A stretch of 64,000 bases of DNA from a bacterium D16-50 (GCA_003612485.1 RAZA01000004.1:62001-126000), one strand, 5' to 3'. Positions 35,104-45,046 are shown, counted from the first letter of the stretch. Notes: generated by a model not told the origin, from the sequence alone. A program made the numbers and translations.

Positions 35104-36711
35104 TCAACCATGATCCTGATCAGAACCATAGCCTGCACTGTAATCCAGTTTTTCTATCACGCAGCTGTGCAGCTTATTCCCGTCATGGCTATCATAAGAT
35201 ACGCCAACCAGCAGCACTTCTCCTGAATAGTCTTTCAGCCCCCGGACATAATCCCTATCCTTGATTTGCCGGATGGCGGAATCAGCAGATTTGTCATATT
35301 TCAGTTCAACCACAAGGGCAGGCTTGCTGGAAAAGGGCAGCGGCAGGAAAACAACGTCTGCAAAACCATGGCCTGCGGGCATCTCCCTTATGATCCGGTA
35401 GTCCTTTCTGGCGCTGTAATATGCGAGGCCTATTGCCGCCCCCATGGAACTCTCGTCATTATATGTCAGGATAGAAGCCACCTCCGTATGTGCCTGATCC
35501 AGACCCTTGGCAACGCTCTCCGCATCGCATCGGAGCGTATCCTCCAAAAGCTTTTCGGATGCCTTCAGTACTTTCGTGACCTCTGCCCACCCGCCTACAC
35601 TCATTGCATTTTCAAACTCTTCTATGATTTCCCTATTTGGAATGAAGGCTTCCTTCATTTCCGCATCGTATCCCAAGTAGCCAAGATGAATCAGGAGCGT
35701 CAGCACATCATCCTTTGTATGGAAAGTGTGCATATCATTCTGAAAGCTGCGTGTGTTCAATTTTATACGGTCCCCGCTCATCATCTGCACAATGTCAGCT
35801 CTCAAACCGTCAAAATCCATGTCTATATAGATTTTCAGGGCTTCGTAAGTCTCGGTTGAAGTCCAATAATTTGAAAAGTAACGGCACTTCATAGCAGCCA
35901 CTACGGAGCGTGGGTTAAATACATGTTTGAGACGGCGCAGCTGATATCCGTCGTACCAACTGCTGGTTTCTGCATAATCCATGCCGTACAGCTCGCAGAG
36001 GTCCTTCACTTCTGTTTCCGTGAAGCCGGTATATTCCTCAAAGACATTCTGGTCTGTCATGGAATATTCCCAGAACATGTTCAGGGCAGAATGCTGTCCG
36101 TATTTTTTAATGGGAAGGATTCCCGTCATATAAGCTAAGGCTACATACGGCTGGTCTTTCAGAAGGCCGCGCAGGAAATCCAGATACTGTTTCTGAAGAC
36201 TCTCGGATTCTTGCCGCTCTCTCATGATACAGTCCCACTCATCGAATAAGAAAATGAACTTCTTTCCTATTCTGGCATAGACTTCATTCAATGCGTCAGC
36301 CAGTGCCGTATGAGGACTACTGATATTGGTGCCATACTCTTCCAGAAGCTCTTTCAGCACTTTCTGCTCCAGACATTCGGTTCCGGTTCCGGATGCGGCG
36401 CCGATGAGAAAATGCTGCATGTTCAGGAAAATCACATCATATTGGTTTAGATGCTCTGCAAAAGAGGGATCTGATTCTATCTTTTTTCCTGCGAACAGTT
36501 CTCTGGAATCACATCCGCGGCTGTAGTAGGCGGAAAGCATCCTGAGAGCAATGGATTTGCCGAAACGTCTGGGCCTGCTGACGCATAGGAATTTCTGCTC
36601 CGTGCTTAAACAGCTGTTGGTGTATTTAATGAGTTCTGTTTTATCAACGTAAATGTCTGAACGGACAGCTTCCCAAAAGCCATCGTTCCTTGGATTGAGA
36701 TAAACTCCCAT
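35104..36711 (-). CDS. AAA-ATPase-like protein with PD-(D/E)XK nuclease domain
   Basis: Protein of 535 residues of the AAA-ATPase_like plus PDDEXK_9 type (PF09820/PF08011). The N-terminus is the family hallmark FWEAVRSDIYVDKTELIKY, then VSRPRRFGKSIALRML as the P-loop and KFIFLFDEWDCIM as Walker B. The C-terminal nuclease core reads PALVVELKYDKSADSAIRQI. These genes are very common in gut Clostridia and Bacteroidetes, often in many copies; a role in mobile elements or conflict is suspected but not shown. It has its own extended -10 promoter. Confidence 0.87.
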   Translation of the reverse strand: MGVYLNPRNDGFWEAVRSDIYVDKTELIKYTNSCLSTEQKFLCVSRPRRFGKSIALRMLSAYYSRGCDSRELFAGKKIESDPSFAEHLNQYDVIFLNMQHFLIGAASGTGTECLEQKVLKELLEEYGTNISSPHTALADALNEVYARIGKKFIFLFDEWDCIMRERQESESLQKQYLDFLRGLLKDQPYVALAYMTGILPIKKYGQHSALNMFWEYSMTDQNVFEEYTGFTETEVKDLCELYGMDYAETSSWYDGYQLRRLKHVFNPRSVVAAMKCRYFSNYWTSTETYEALKIYIDMDFDGLRADIVQMMSGDRIKLNTRSFQNDMHTFHTKDDVLTLLIHLGYLGYDAEMKEAFIPNREIIEEFENAMSVGGWAEVTKVLKASEKLLEDTLRCDAESVAKGLDQAHTEVASILTYNDESSMGAAIGLAYYSARKDYRIIREMPAGHGFADVVFLPLPFSSKPALVVELKYDKSADSAIRQIKDRDYVRGLKDYSGEVLLVGVSYDSHDGNKLHSCVIEKLDYSAGYGSDQDHG

Positions 36712-36785
36712 GAGACACCTCCCGGTTCATTGCGCCGCATGATGCAAGCAGCTACATTTGGTGCCAGTGCTGTGAATGTGGCTTC

Positions 36786-36815
36786 ATTATAACATGGGAG
36801 TATGGCCGAAAGCAA
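36786..36815 (-). promoter_or_regulatory. Minus-strand promoter for the AAA-ATPase-like gene
   Basis: On the minus strand: TTGCTT (36810-36815), 18-base spacer, and consensus TATAAT (36786-36791) preceded by TGT, an extended -10. It lies 75 bases before the start at 36711. Confidence 0.6.
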
Positions 36816-36845
36816 TGTTACTGTTGAATTTAGCGCAAAACGGTA

Positions 36846-37991
36846 CTAATCACATGACTTGGGAGATTCCTGCTCATGCTGGTAAATGCATAGGGCGTCC
36901 TCCAGCTTTAAGGTGTCCAGCAGCTGTCTGCCCCCGGCCACCCTATGGTAGAGCTGCAGGGTGCCCAGACCGCCGGCTCCGGCCCGGAGGGGGAGCTTTG
37001 GCTTTTTGCCTTCGGGATCCTCGTACTGGAGGGAAAGCATCTCCTCCTTGGTACAGCTGGCGGAAATCTTTGCCACAGCGTTCTTGTTCTGGGCAAGGAT
37101 ATGCCATATGTAGCGTCTGCCGCTCTCCTTTACCTCGCATTTGCAGCGGGTGAACTGGAAGTCCTCTCCCATGTAGGTCACCTGAAGCATCAGCTTGTGC
37201 CGCAGGGGCAGCCAGAGGAATCTGGGGCAGAAGCCGTTGAGGGCCAGAACGGAATGGCGGAGCTGGTTTCCCGTTCGCTGACTGGTCAGTTTTCCGCAAG
37301 ACAGCTGGAACCATGGCTTGTTGAAGGAACGTCCCCAATGCTTGTCCGCATAGCCGAAGCTGGATTCCGGCGAGACCTCATAGGTGACGCCGTCTAAGGT
37401 GACGCTTCCCTGAAAGAAGCTGCGGACGCCCTCCCCATGCCAGTAGCTGTCCAGTGCGTTCAGAGCCTGAAGGAGCCTGCCTCCGAATATCCCCGTGTGG
37501 CAGGATACGGCCTTGCGCACCTCCACATCCCACTCCATCCGGCCCGCCTGAGTCATGAAGGAGCGGTGTCTGGCCTCCTGAAACGTCACATCCACCATGC
37601 CGGAAATCTTGTCTTCGCTGTAGAGACAAGCGATCTGCCCCCCGTCTTTTACCTGCATTACCAGAGGGCTGCCGGTGGCCCGCAGGGCCGAGACGGGGTA
37701 GAAGGCATGGAGCTGTCTGCCGCCGTTTCCGTCCTTGTCCGGAAAAACTCCCGCCTTCACCATCAGATAGGAAGGGCGCATGCCCCGTTTCCGGAAATAG
37801 GGGTGCTGGCCCAGAATGGGCTGATTTGCGCCCAGTCCGGGATTGACAAGAAAAAACTCCACAAAAAAAGTACGGGTCTCACCGGTCTGGGTCTGTGTGC
37901 CGGAAAAAGAATGCCACCAGCGCACATATCCTTTTTTTGCCAGAAAGCCCCGCGGTATATAAGAATTTCGCTTTAAGTCGGATCGATTCAT
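36846..37991 (-). CDS. Tocopherol-cyclase-like protein
   Basis: Protein of 381 residues resembling the tocopherol cyclase-like family (PF14249) found in many Clostridia, where the function is unknown. The matching parts are GYVRWWHSFSG with FFVEFFLVNP at the start, and SFGYADKHWGRSFNKPWFQL in the middle, the family's GYxxKxWGxSFPxxW pattern. No signal peptide. ATG 37991 follows GAAAGAGG; the frame is open further upstream but without a binding site. A consensus promoter lies about 70 bases upstream, and a GTCCGC hairpin sits in the leader. Confidence 0.6.
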   Translation of the reverse strand: MNRSDLKRNSYIPRGFLAKKGYVRWWHSFSGTQTQTGETRTFFVEFFLVNPGLGANQPILGQHPYFRKRGMRPSYLMVKAGVFPDKDGNGGRQLHAFYPVSALRATGSPLVMQVKDGGQIACLYSEDKISGMVDVTFQEARHRSFMTQAGRMEWDVEVRKAVSCHTGIFGGRLLQALNALDSYWHGEGVRSFFQGSVTLDGVTYEVSPESSFGYADKHWGRSFNKPWFQLSCGKLTSQRTGNQLRHSVLALNGFCPRFLWLPLRHKLMLQVTYMGEDFQFTRCKCEVKESGRRYIWHILAQNKNAVAKISASCTKEEMLSLQYEDPEGKKPKLPLRAGAGGLGTLQLYHRVAGGRQLLDTLKLEDALCIYQHEQESPKSCD

Positions 37992-38006
37992 TCGTATGCC
38001 TCTTTC

Positions 38007-38022
38007 GTCCGCTTGGGCGGAC
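38007..38022 (-). other. Hairpin in the leader of the tocopherol-cyclase-like gene
   Basis: GTCCGC and GCGGAC with a 4-base loop form a perfect 6-bp stem. On the minus strand it lies directly before GAAAGAGG, the ribosome binding site of the gene starting at 37991. Confidence 0.4.
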
Positions 38023-38058
38023 AACCGGTAGCTACAACATTTTGTAGAAGATATTGGA

Positions 38059-38087
38059 ATTATAGCACTATATGTAGGAAATGACAA
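38059..38087 (-). promoter_or_regulatory. Strong minus-strand promoter
   Basis: On the minus strand: TTGTCA (38082-38087), 17-base spacer and TATAAT (38059-38064) preceded by TGC, an extended -10. It points at the tocopherol-cyclase-like gene. Confidence 0.75.
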
Positions 38088-38170
38088 GAGAGTCAGTGGC
38101 AATTTCCGGAAGTTTTTAAGTTGACTAAGAAGGGCCGGAAGGCTATAATGTTAGGCAGTGACGTAAACTG

Positions 38171-38278
38171 GCCTGCCTGCATAGGCAGGCGGAAAAGAAA
38201 GCCATAGCTGCAGGATGCAGGCGGAAAAGAAAGCCATGGCTGCAGGATGCAGACGAAGGACCTGCCCACATAGGCAGG
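38171..38278. repeat. 32-bp tandem duplication between two hairpins
   Basis: A 32-base unit beginning GCGGAAAAGAAAGCCAT is repeated at 38189-38220 and 38221-38252 with one change. The pair is bracketed by GCCTGCCT-GCAT-AGGCAGGC (38171-38190) and CCTGCC-CACATA-GGCAGG (38261-38278). The second hairpin is just upstream of the ribosome binding site for the GH127 gene. Confidence 0.65.
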
Positions 38279-38293
38279 CGGACGGGAGGCGGA

Positions 38294-40615
38294 ATGGAAA
38301 ACGAAAAGTACAGTGTCCCTTTGGATCTGAAAAATGTCAATATTACGGACGGCTTTTGGGGGCGGGAACAAGAACTGGTGCGGCGGGAGGTGATTCCCTA
38401 TCAGTGGGATGCCTTAAACGATGAGGTGCCGGATGCGGCGCCCAGCTATTGTATGCGGAATTTCCGGGTGGCAGGCCGCATGATGAGCAAGAAGCGGGAG
38501 GAGGGAGCCGCCTTTGAGGCGCCGTCCTACACCTTCCGGGGCTTTCAGGCGCTGCCGGAGGATCCGAAAAATCCCGATCCGGACAAGTTCTACGGCTTCG
38601 TATTTCAGGACAGCGATTTTGCCAAGTGGATCGAGGCGGTGGGGTATTCCCTGATCAATCATCCGGATCCTGAGCTGGAGAAGATCGCAGACGGAGCCAT
38701 CGATATCGTATGCGCCGCTCAGGCGGACAACGGCTATTTGGACACCTATTATATCATCAACGGCATGGATCGGATCTTCACCAATCTGCGGGATCACCAT
38801 GAGCTGTACTGCTTCGGACATTTGGCGGAGGGCGCGGTCTCTTATTATCAGGCCACGGGGAAAGACAAGCTGCTGAAGGCCGTAGAGCGGTATGCGGATT
38901 TTATCTGCAGCCAGTTCGGGCCGGAGGAGGGGAAGAAAAAGGGGTATCCCGGTCATGAGATCGCGGAGATGGCCCTGACCAGACTCTATGAGCTGACGGG
39001 AGAGAAAAAATATCTGGAGCTTGCATGTTTCTTTCTGGATATGCGGGGCGGCAGGCCCTATTATTTCGATCTGGAGGAGAAGGAAAGGGCGGCATATGAA
39101 AACAGACCCTATAGGGAACCCGGGGAGGAACAGCGCTTCCATTATCATCAGGCCCATATGCCGGTGCGGCAGCAGTCGGAGGCGGTGGGCCACGCGGTGA
39201 GGGCAGTGTATCTCTACAGCGGTATGGCGGACGCGGCCAGACTGACAGGGGATTCCCAGATGCTTGCCGCCTGCAGGAGGATCTGGGACAGCATCGTAAA
39301 GGAAAAGCTCTATGTGACGGGGGGCATCGGCGGCACCCATGTGGGAGAGGCATTCTCCTTTCCCTATGATCTGCCAAGCGACACGGCCTACTCGGAGACC
39401 TGCGCCGCCATCGGTCTGGCCTTTTTTGCAAGGAGAATGCTGCAGATCGAGGCCCGGAGCGAGTACGGCGACGTGATGGAGCAGGCGCTGTACAATACGG
39501 TGCTTGCGGGCATGGCGCTGGACGGCAAGAGCTTTTTCTATGTGAATCCGCTGGAGGTGGATCCGGAGGCCTGCAGGAAGGACGAGCGCAAGCGCCATGT
39601 GCAGCCGGTGCGGCAGAAATGGTTCGGCTGCGCCTGCTGTCCGCCCAACATCGCCAGAATCGCCAGCTCCGTGGGAGCTTATGCCTATACCCAAAGCCCC
39701 GATACCTTGTACACCCACCTATATGTAGGGAGCAGGATCAGCTTCAGCCTAAACGGGAGGGCTGTGGACATGAGTCTGGAGAGCGGATTTCCCTGGGAGG
39801 GAGGCGCAAGGGCCGCGCTCCATATAGAGAGCGGTGTCTGCCATGGAAGCCTGGCCTTTCGCATCCCCGGATGGTGCAGGACTGCCAGAGTTTGGGTGTG
39901 CAGGAGCCTTGAGGATCATAAGGGGCTTGAGAGCCATGAGTGTTCTTCCTCCGGAACCCGGGAAGACGGGACCGCGCAGACAGATACTCTTGTGAGCTGC
40001 ACCATGACAAGGGTGCATAAGGAGATGGAGATAGTATCTGCAGGCGAAAGGCAGGGAGAAGTCCGGGAGCGCAGACATGGAGAGAAGGCTGCCGGACATG
40101 CGGAGGCTGCAGGGCCCAGAGAGGAGGGCCTCAGCCCGGAAGGGGAGATGGGCTGCGGCAGTTTGGCCCCTCTGAAACTGCGGCTGGAAAAAGGCTATCT
40201 GTATCTTGCCGGGGACTGGCAGGACGGCGATAGGATTTATCTGGACTTTCCCATGGAGGTGCGCTGTGTCGGCTCCGGCGGGAAGGTGCGGGAGAACATG
40301 GACAAGGTGGCCTTTGTGAGAGGGCCGGTGTGCTACTGCATGGAGGAGGCCGACAACGGCAAGAGACTGTGGCTGCTTAGGGTGGACAAGGATAGACTTT
40401 CTGACCGGCCGGCTATGGTGGAGACCAGCACTCAGCTGGGACATGAGATGTGCATTCTGAAGGTTCCCGGCCTTCGGCAGGAGCCGGATTCCGAGGCAGA
40501 GCTTTATGAGGAATACAAGCCCGCAAAAGAGAAGGAGACTACATTGACATTTATTCCCTATTATGCCTGGAGCAACCGGGGAGAGGGCGAGATGAGCGTC
40601 TGGGTGCGGATCTGA
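38294..40615 (+). CDS. Glycoside hydrolase family 127, beta-L-arabinofuranosidase-like
   Basis: Enzyme of 773 residues of the GH127 family, which removes beta-L-arabinofuranose residues from plant glycans. The start VNITDGFWGREQELVRREVI and the segment FVFQDSDFAKWIEAVGYSL are typical. The catalytic region has Glu368 in AYSETCAAIG and the cysteine cluster FGCACCPPNIARIAS (residues 445-459), where a cysteine is the nucleophile and others bind zinc. It is over 100 residues longer than the common 640-660; much of the excess is a polar low-complexity stretch near residues 540-625 inside the C-terminal beta domain. There is no signal peptide, so it acts on imported oligosaccharides. Confidence 0.9.
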   Translation: MENEKYSVPLDLKNVNITDGFWGREQELVRREVIPYQWDALNDEVPDAAPSYCMRNFRVAGRMMSKKREEGAAFEAPSYTFRGFQALPEDPKNPDPDKFYGFVFQDSDFAKWIEAVGYSLINHPDPELEKIADGAIDIVCAAQADNGYLDTYYIINGMDRIFTNLRDHHELYCFGHLAEGAVSYYQATGKDKLLKAVERYADFICSQFGPEEGKKKGYPGHEIAEMALTRLYELTGEKKYLELACFFLDMRGGRPYYFDLEEKERAAYENRPYREPGEEQRFHYHQAHMPVRQQSEAVGHAVRAVYLYSGMADAARLTGDSQMLAACRRIWDSIVKEKLYVTGGIGGTHVGEAFSFPYDLPSDTAYSETCAAIGLAFFARRMLQIEARSEYGDVMEQALYNTVLAGMALDGKSFFYVNPLEVDPEACRKDERKRHVQPVRQKWFGCACCPPNIARIASSVGAYAYTQSPDTLYTHLYVGSRISFSLNGRAVDMSLESGFPWEGGARAALHIESGVCHGSLAFRIPGWCRTARVWVCRSLEDHKGLESHECSSSGTREDGTAQTDTLVSCTMTRVHKEMEIVSAGERQGEVRERRHGEKAAGHAEAAGPREEGLSPEGEMGCGSLAPLKLRLEKGYLYLAGDWQDGDRIYLDFPMEVRCVGSGGKVRENMDKVAFVRGPVCYCMEEADNGKRLWLLRVDKDRLSDRPAMVETSTQLGHEMCILKVPGLRQEPDSEAELYEEYKPAKEKETTLTFIPYYAWSNRGEGEMSVWVRI

Positions 40616-40756
40616 CAGGATAAGGATCTTTGTCAAGGCAGGAGAGATAAGGGAAGATGCTGAGCCATAGGTGCCTAGGCCGCAGAGCTATGAGAAATGT
40701 TTTGCCGAAAAGAAAGAGACGATAAAGAAATGAATCTTGGAAAGGGCTGATATAAG

Positions 40757-42481
40757 ATGAAAACGCAAAATGAATTGAGGACGCTGCTGCGTTCCATTGA
40801 CCATAAGGGCTATCCGGCTTACAAATCTTTGGCCGGGGCATGGAAGTTCGACCGCTACGCGCTGGTCATAGACCATGTGCAGGGGGATCCCTTTGCCTCC
40901 CCCTCCAGCCTGCATGTGGAGATTCCCCATTCTCTGGCGAAATTTCCCGCTGCATATTACAAGGAGGCGCACGCCAGAATCGCACTTGAGGACTTCCTTG
41001 TAAGGCAGGTGGCGAAGCAGTTTGAGCAGTATAATTTCAAGGCCAAGGGATCAGGAAAGAGCGGGTTGCTCTCCATCAGCCGCTGCGGTCAGGCGGTCTT
41101 GGAGCGCAGCGCCTGCCACATCGGCAGGGATGGGGTGGAGGTGCGCTTTCATGTGGGCTTTCCGGCCTTCGGACGCACCATCAATGCGGGAGAGCTGGAC
41201 AAGATACTCTTTGACTTCCTGCCCCGCTGTGTGGAAAACAGCCTATTCTACGCAAGGCTGGATGCAAAAAAGGTGGAAAGCACCTTCTTTTTGGCGGAGG
41301 ATCAGGAGGCCCTGCGCCGGATTCTGAAAGAGGAGAAGCTGGTGGCCTTCGTGGCCAACGGTTCCGTGCTGCCCAGAAAGAGCGGCATATCCGATCTGCC
41401 CCTTGCGGACAGCGTCCTTTTCAACTCCCCTGAGACCATGGAGAGGACCTTCCGGCTGCCCCATAGGGGGGAGATCAGCGGCATGGCCATTCCCGAGGGC
41501 ATCACTCTGATTGTGGGAGGCGGCTATCACGGAAAGTCCACTTTGCTGGAGGCCATACAGACGGGAGTATACAATCATATTCAGGGCGACGGACGGGAAT
41601 TTGTCATAACCGACGACACGGCGCTGAAGCTCCGGGCGGAGGACGGGAGATCCATCCGCAATGTGGATATTTCCTTGTTTATCAACGATCTGCCCAATAA
41701 GAAGGACACGAAGACCTTCTCCACCGAGGATGCCAGCGGCAGCACTTCTCAGGCGGCGGGGGTCATAGAGGGAATCGAGGCGGGTGCCAGACTGTTCCTC
41801 ATAGACGAGGACACCTCCGCCACCAATTTCATGGTTCGGGACGAGTTCATGCAGCAGGTCATCAGCCGGGACAAGGAGCCCATCACACCGTTTCTGGAGA
41901 GGGCGGTGGATCTCTACGGAAAGGCCGGGATTTCCACCATTCTGGTGGCGGGCAGCTCGGGCGCATTCTTCTATATCGCAGACCATATTTTGATGATGGA
42001 CTGCTATAAGCCCGTGGATATCACAAAGAGGGTGAAGGAGCTTTGCGGCGGACATCCGGAGCCCAGAACTCAGGCTCCGGGCTTTGCCGTTCCGGAGTTT
42101 GCCAGAACGCTGCCTGCCTTCCGTCCGGGAAGGCGTTCGGGAGGCCGGGGCGGAAGAGGGGAGGGAGACAGCCGTCACGAGCATATGAAGACAAAGTCCT
42201 TTGGTCTGGAGTCCTTTTCTCTGGATAGGGAGGAGGTCAACGTGAGATATCTGGAGCAGCTCATTGATTCCGAGCAGGTGACTGCTCTGGCCCATTTCCT
42301 GCGCTATGGTCTTGAGGAGGTAATGGACGGCAGAAAAACCGTCCGTCAGGCAGTGCAGGCCATTTGGGGCGTATGGGACAAGGAGGGGTGGAAGCCCTTC
42401 TGCGGCTCCTTTGTTCCCTGCGGTCTGGCACGGCCCAGAATACAAGAGCTCTATGCCTGCATTGACCGTTTCCGGGGGTGA
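40757..42481 (+). CDS. P-loop ATPase of the MRB1590/ABC_ATPase (PF09818) family
   Basis: Cytoplasmic protein of 574 residues of the predicted ABC-class ATPase family PF09818, which includes trypanosome MRB1590. Conserved parts are the N-terminal KGYPAYKSLAGAWKFDRYAL, the P-loop IVGGGYHGKSTLLEAIQTGV followed by DGREFVITDDTALKLRAEDG, and the Walker B region ARLFLIDEDTSATNFMVRD. MRB1590 binds RNA; the bacterial role is unknown. A Gly/Arg-rich stretch (GRRSGGRGGRGEGD, near residue 465) might contact nucleic acid. No operon partner is obvious. Confidence 0.85.
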   Translation: MKTQNELRTLLRSIDHKGYPAYKSLAGAWKFDRYALVIDHVQGDPFASPSSLHVEIPHSLAKFPAAYYKEAHARIALEDFLVRQVAKQFEQYNFKAKGSGKSGLLSISRCGQAVLERSACHIGRDGVEVRFHVGFPAFGRTINAGELDKILFDFLPRCVENSLFYARLDAKKVESTFFLAEDQEALRRILKEEKLVAFVANGSVLPRKSGISDLPLADSVLFNSPETMERTFRLPHRGEISGMAIPEGITLIVGGGYHGKSTLLEAIQTGVYNHIQGDGREFVITDDTALKLRAEDGRSIRNVDISLFINDLPNKKDTKTFSTEDASGSTSQAAGVIEGIEAGARLFLIDEDTSATNFMVRDEFMQQVISRDKEPITPFLERAVDLYGKAGISTILVAGSSGAFFYIADHILMMDCYKPVDITKRVKELCGGHPEPRTQAPGFAVPEFARTLPAFRPGRRSGGRGGRGEGDSRHEHMKTKSFGLESFSLDREEVNVRYLEQLIDSEQVTALAHFLRYGLEEVMDGRKTVRQAVQAIWGVWDKEGWKPFCGSFVPCGLARPRIQELYACIDRFRG

Positions 42482-42601
42482 TGGCCCCATGGCCTTGTCT
42501 GCATGGGCGCTGCGTGTGATAATTTGCTGTGAGACGGATTTTGTTTCGGATCTTTAGAAACAGATTATTAGAAGTTGTATGTTTTTCATCCTGATTCATT
42601 T

Positions 42602-42630
42602 TGCGGCCGGAGGCAGATGCCCCGGCCGCA
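42602..42630 (+). terminator. Hairpin after the P-loop ATPase gene
   Basis: TGCGGCCGG (42602-42610) pairs with CCGGCCGCA (42622-42630); the next bases, GTCTGTTTCT, are moderately T-rich. The rest of the 42482-42825 gap contains TATAAT at 42752-42757 without a matching -35. Confidence 0.5.
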
Positions 42631-42825
42631 GTCTGTTTCTGAAGGGTGTTTGTAAATATCCTTGATCCATGAGCATTCCTCCACGGAGATGCTATGTGTG
42701 AGTTATGTGCCATGGCCTAAAAATAGGTGGCATAGAAAAAGGAGATGGTGTATAATTAAGGGAGCGCAGAGGCCGAATCGGTGCGGTTTCGATTGGGCAA
42801 AATCAGGGCAAGGAGGACACATAAG

Positions 42826-43440
42826 ATGAGATATTTGTTTCAGGGAGATTCCATCACGGACGCAGGGTGGGCGAATTATGAGGATCCCCATAGCATGGGC
42901 AGCGGCTATCCGCGTCTGCTGGAGGCTGATCTGACCTTTGGACAAGACTGCGAAGTCATGAACTGCGGCATCTCCGGCACCCGGGTGGTGGATCTTTTGG
43001 CAAGATGGAAGAAGGACTGCCTGAACCTGAAGCCCGACGTGCTGACCATTTTCATAGGGGTCAATGATGTATGGCATGAGCTGGGAGGAAGGTGCAACGG
43101 GGTGAGTCCTGAGCTGTTTGAGGATGTGTACCGGATTTTGCTCAGGGAGGCTCAAAAGGCGCTGCCCGGCATCCGCATCATTCTGATGGGAACCTTTGTC
43201 ACAGAAGGGACGGCTACGAATCCGGAATGGGAAGTCTTTGAGGGAGAGGTCAGGATACGCAGGGAAATCACCCGAAAGCTGGCGGAAGAATTCCGGCTGG
43301 GGTACGTGGATCTGCAGAAGGTATTTGACGAGGCGCAGAAGGATCTGCCTGCGGGCCACTGGACTGTGGACGGGATTCATCCCACCGCGGCAGGGCATAG
43401 GCTGATAGCTCAGGCGTGGAAAAAGTGCGTGGGAGTTTAG
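42826..43440 (+). CDS. SGNH/GDSL hydrolase
   Basis: Esterase-like protein of 204 residues. Block I is FQGDSITDAGW with the nucleophile Ser9; block II is NCGISGTRVVDLL; block III is FIGVNDVWHEL; the catalytic Asp-x-x-His is in VDGIHPTAAGHRLI. No signal peptide. In a locus with arabinan and pectin enzymes, removal of acetyl or other ester groups from oligosaccharides is likely. ATG 42826 follows AAGGAGG with 9-base spacing; an earlier GTG at 42781 is less likely. Confidence 0.9.
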   Translation: MRYLFQGDSITDAGWANYEDPHSMGSGYPRLLEADLTFGQDCEVMNCGISGTRVVDLLARWKKDCLNLKPDVLTIFIGVNDVWHELGGRCNGVSPELFEDVYRILLREAQKALPGIRIILMGTFVTEGTATNPEWEVFEGEVRIRREITRKLAEEFRLGYVDLQKVFDEAQKDLPAGHWTVDGIHPTAAGHRLIAQAWKKCVGV

Positions 43441-43545
43441 CGTGGGGCCGGTTCATATTTTATTTGACTTTTTACCGATATGGTCATAGACTGAAAATAT
43501 GACATGAAAAAACGCGCCCTATGGGGCAGGAGGAAAGAACAGACC

Positions 43546-45042
43546 ATGGCTAAGATGTATGTGAATCCAAACGTAAAAAAGGGACATCTGAACCCTGAGC
43601 TGCAGGGACATTTCTCGGAACATCTGGGCAGATGCATCTATGAGGGAATTTATGTGGGAGAAAATTCCGAGATTCCCAATGTGAACGGCATGCGCACCGA
43701 TGTGGTGGAGGCTCTCAAGGAGATCCATGTGCCCGTGCTGAGATGGCCGGGAGGCTGCTTTGCAGACGAGTATCATTGGAGGGACGGAATCGGGCCCAAG
43801 GCGGGGCGGAAGAAAATGATCAACACCCATTGGGGCGGCGTGGTGGAGGACAACAGCTTCGGCACCCATGAGTTTATGGAGCTGTGCAGGCAGTTAGGCT
43901 GCAAGACCTACATAAACGGCAATGTGGGGAGCGGCACCGTGCAGGAGATGAGCGAGTGGGTGGAGTACATGACCTTTGAGGGCGTCTCTCCGCTGGCGGA
44001 TCTGCGCAGGGCCAATGGTCATGAGGAGCCGTGGACTGTAGATTATTTTGGGGTGGGCAACGAGAACTGGGGCTGCGGCGGAAATATGAGGCCGGAGTAT
44101 TACGGTGATCTCTACCGCAGATATCAGACTTATGTGCGCAATTATGATTCCAAGAAGCCTATACAGAAGGTGGCCTGCGGCGCCAATGCGGAGGACTATC
44201 ATTGGACGGACAAGGTGCTGGAGACAACCTTCGACCATGGGTACGGCTTTATGAACGGATTGTCTTTGCATTACTACACCCTTCCCACCGGAAATTGGAA
44301 TAAGAAGGGTTCTGCGCTGGAATTCGATGAAAAGGAATGGTATCGCACCCTGAAGGCAACTCTGAAGATGGAGGAGCTGATCACCAGACATGGGGCTATC
44401 ATGGATCAGTATGATCCCCAGAAGAGAATCGGAATGATCGTGGACGAATGGGGCACCTGGTACGATGTGGAACCCGGCACCAATCCCGGCTTCTTGTATC
44501 AGCAGAACACCATGAGGGACGCGCTGGTGGCAGGCATCAATCTGAACCTGTTCAACAAGCATTGCGATAGAGTGAAGATGGCCAATATTGCCCAGATGGT
44601 GAATGTGCTTCAGGCCGTGATTCTCACGGAAGGCGCTCAGATGGTAAAGACTCCTACATGGCATGTGTTCCATATGTACAGTCACCATCAGGATGGGGAG
44701 CTGGTGGAATCTTTTGCGGAGACCAGAGAGATCGGCGCGGAGGAGCATGTCAGGGTACCGAACCTTACGGAGTCCGTGTCCTGCTCCAAGGACGGACGGC
44801 TTCATTTGACGCTGACAAATCTGTCGGTGGATGAGGCGGAGGAGATGGAGTGCATCTTTGCGCAGACCAAGATAAACTCCGGAAAGGGCACGATTCTCAC
44901 CGGCGCTATGGGAGCTCACAATACCTTTGAAATGCCGGATCAGGTACATGAGGAAGACTTTACGGCCTTTACCGTGGACGGGGATCGAGTGAGCTTTACC
45001 CTTCCGCCCTGCAGCGTGCTGCATCTGGAGCTGGAGATTTGA
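43546..45042 (+). CDS. GH51 alpha-N-arabinofuranosidase
   Basis: Enzyme of 498 residues that releases alpha-L-arabinofuranose from arabinan or arabinoxylan oligomers. The N-terminus [18 protein letters not shown] is the GH51 hallmark. The acid/base Glu173 is in [11 protein letters not shown] and the nucleophile Glu301 in [15 protein letters not shown]. No signal peptide, so it is intracellular, as usual for GH51. ATG 43546 follows AGGAGGAAA; a longer frame from 43504 is possible. The neighbouring GH127, SGNH hydrolase and PL11 lyase support pectin side-chain use. Confidence 0.94.
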   Translation: MAKMYVNPNVKKGHLNPELQGHFSEHLGRCIYEGIYVGENSEIPNVNGMRTDVVEALKEIHVPVLRWPGGCFADEYHWRDGIGPKAGRKKMINTHWGGVVEDNSFGTHEFMELCRQLGCKTYINGNVGSGTVQEMSEWVEYMTFEGVSPLADLRRANGHEEPWTVDYFGVGNENWGCGGNMRPEYYGDLYRRYQTYVRNYDSKKPIQKVACGANAEDYHWTDKVLETTFDHGYGFMNGLSLHYYTLPTGNWNKKGSALEFDEKEWYRTLKATLKMEELITRHGAIMDQYDPQKRIGMIVDEWGTWYDVEPGTNPGFLYQQNTMRDALVAGINLNLFNKHCDRVKMANIAQMVNVLQAVILTEGAQMVKTPTWHVFHMYSHHQDGELVESFAETREIGAEEHVRVPNLTESVSCSKDGRLHLTLTNLSVDEAEEMECIFAQTKINSGKGTILTGAMGAHNTFEMPDQVHEEDFTAFTVDGDRVSFTLPPCSVLHLELEI

Positions 45043-45046
45043 GGAA

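Noticed and set aside
35104-36711. Anti-phage defence assignment for the AAA-ATPase/PD-(D/E)XK gene
   Set aside because: The family is abundant in gut bacteria and stands alone here without partner defence genes; the function is not established.
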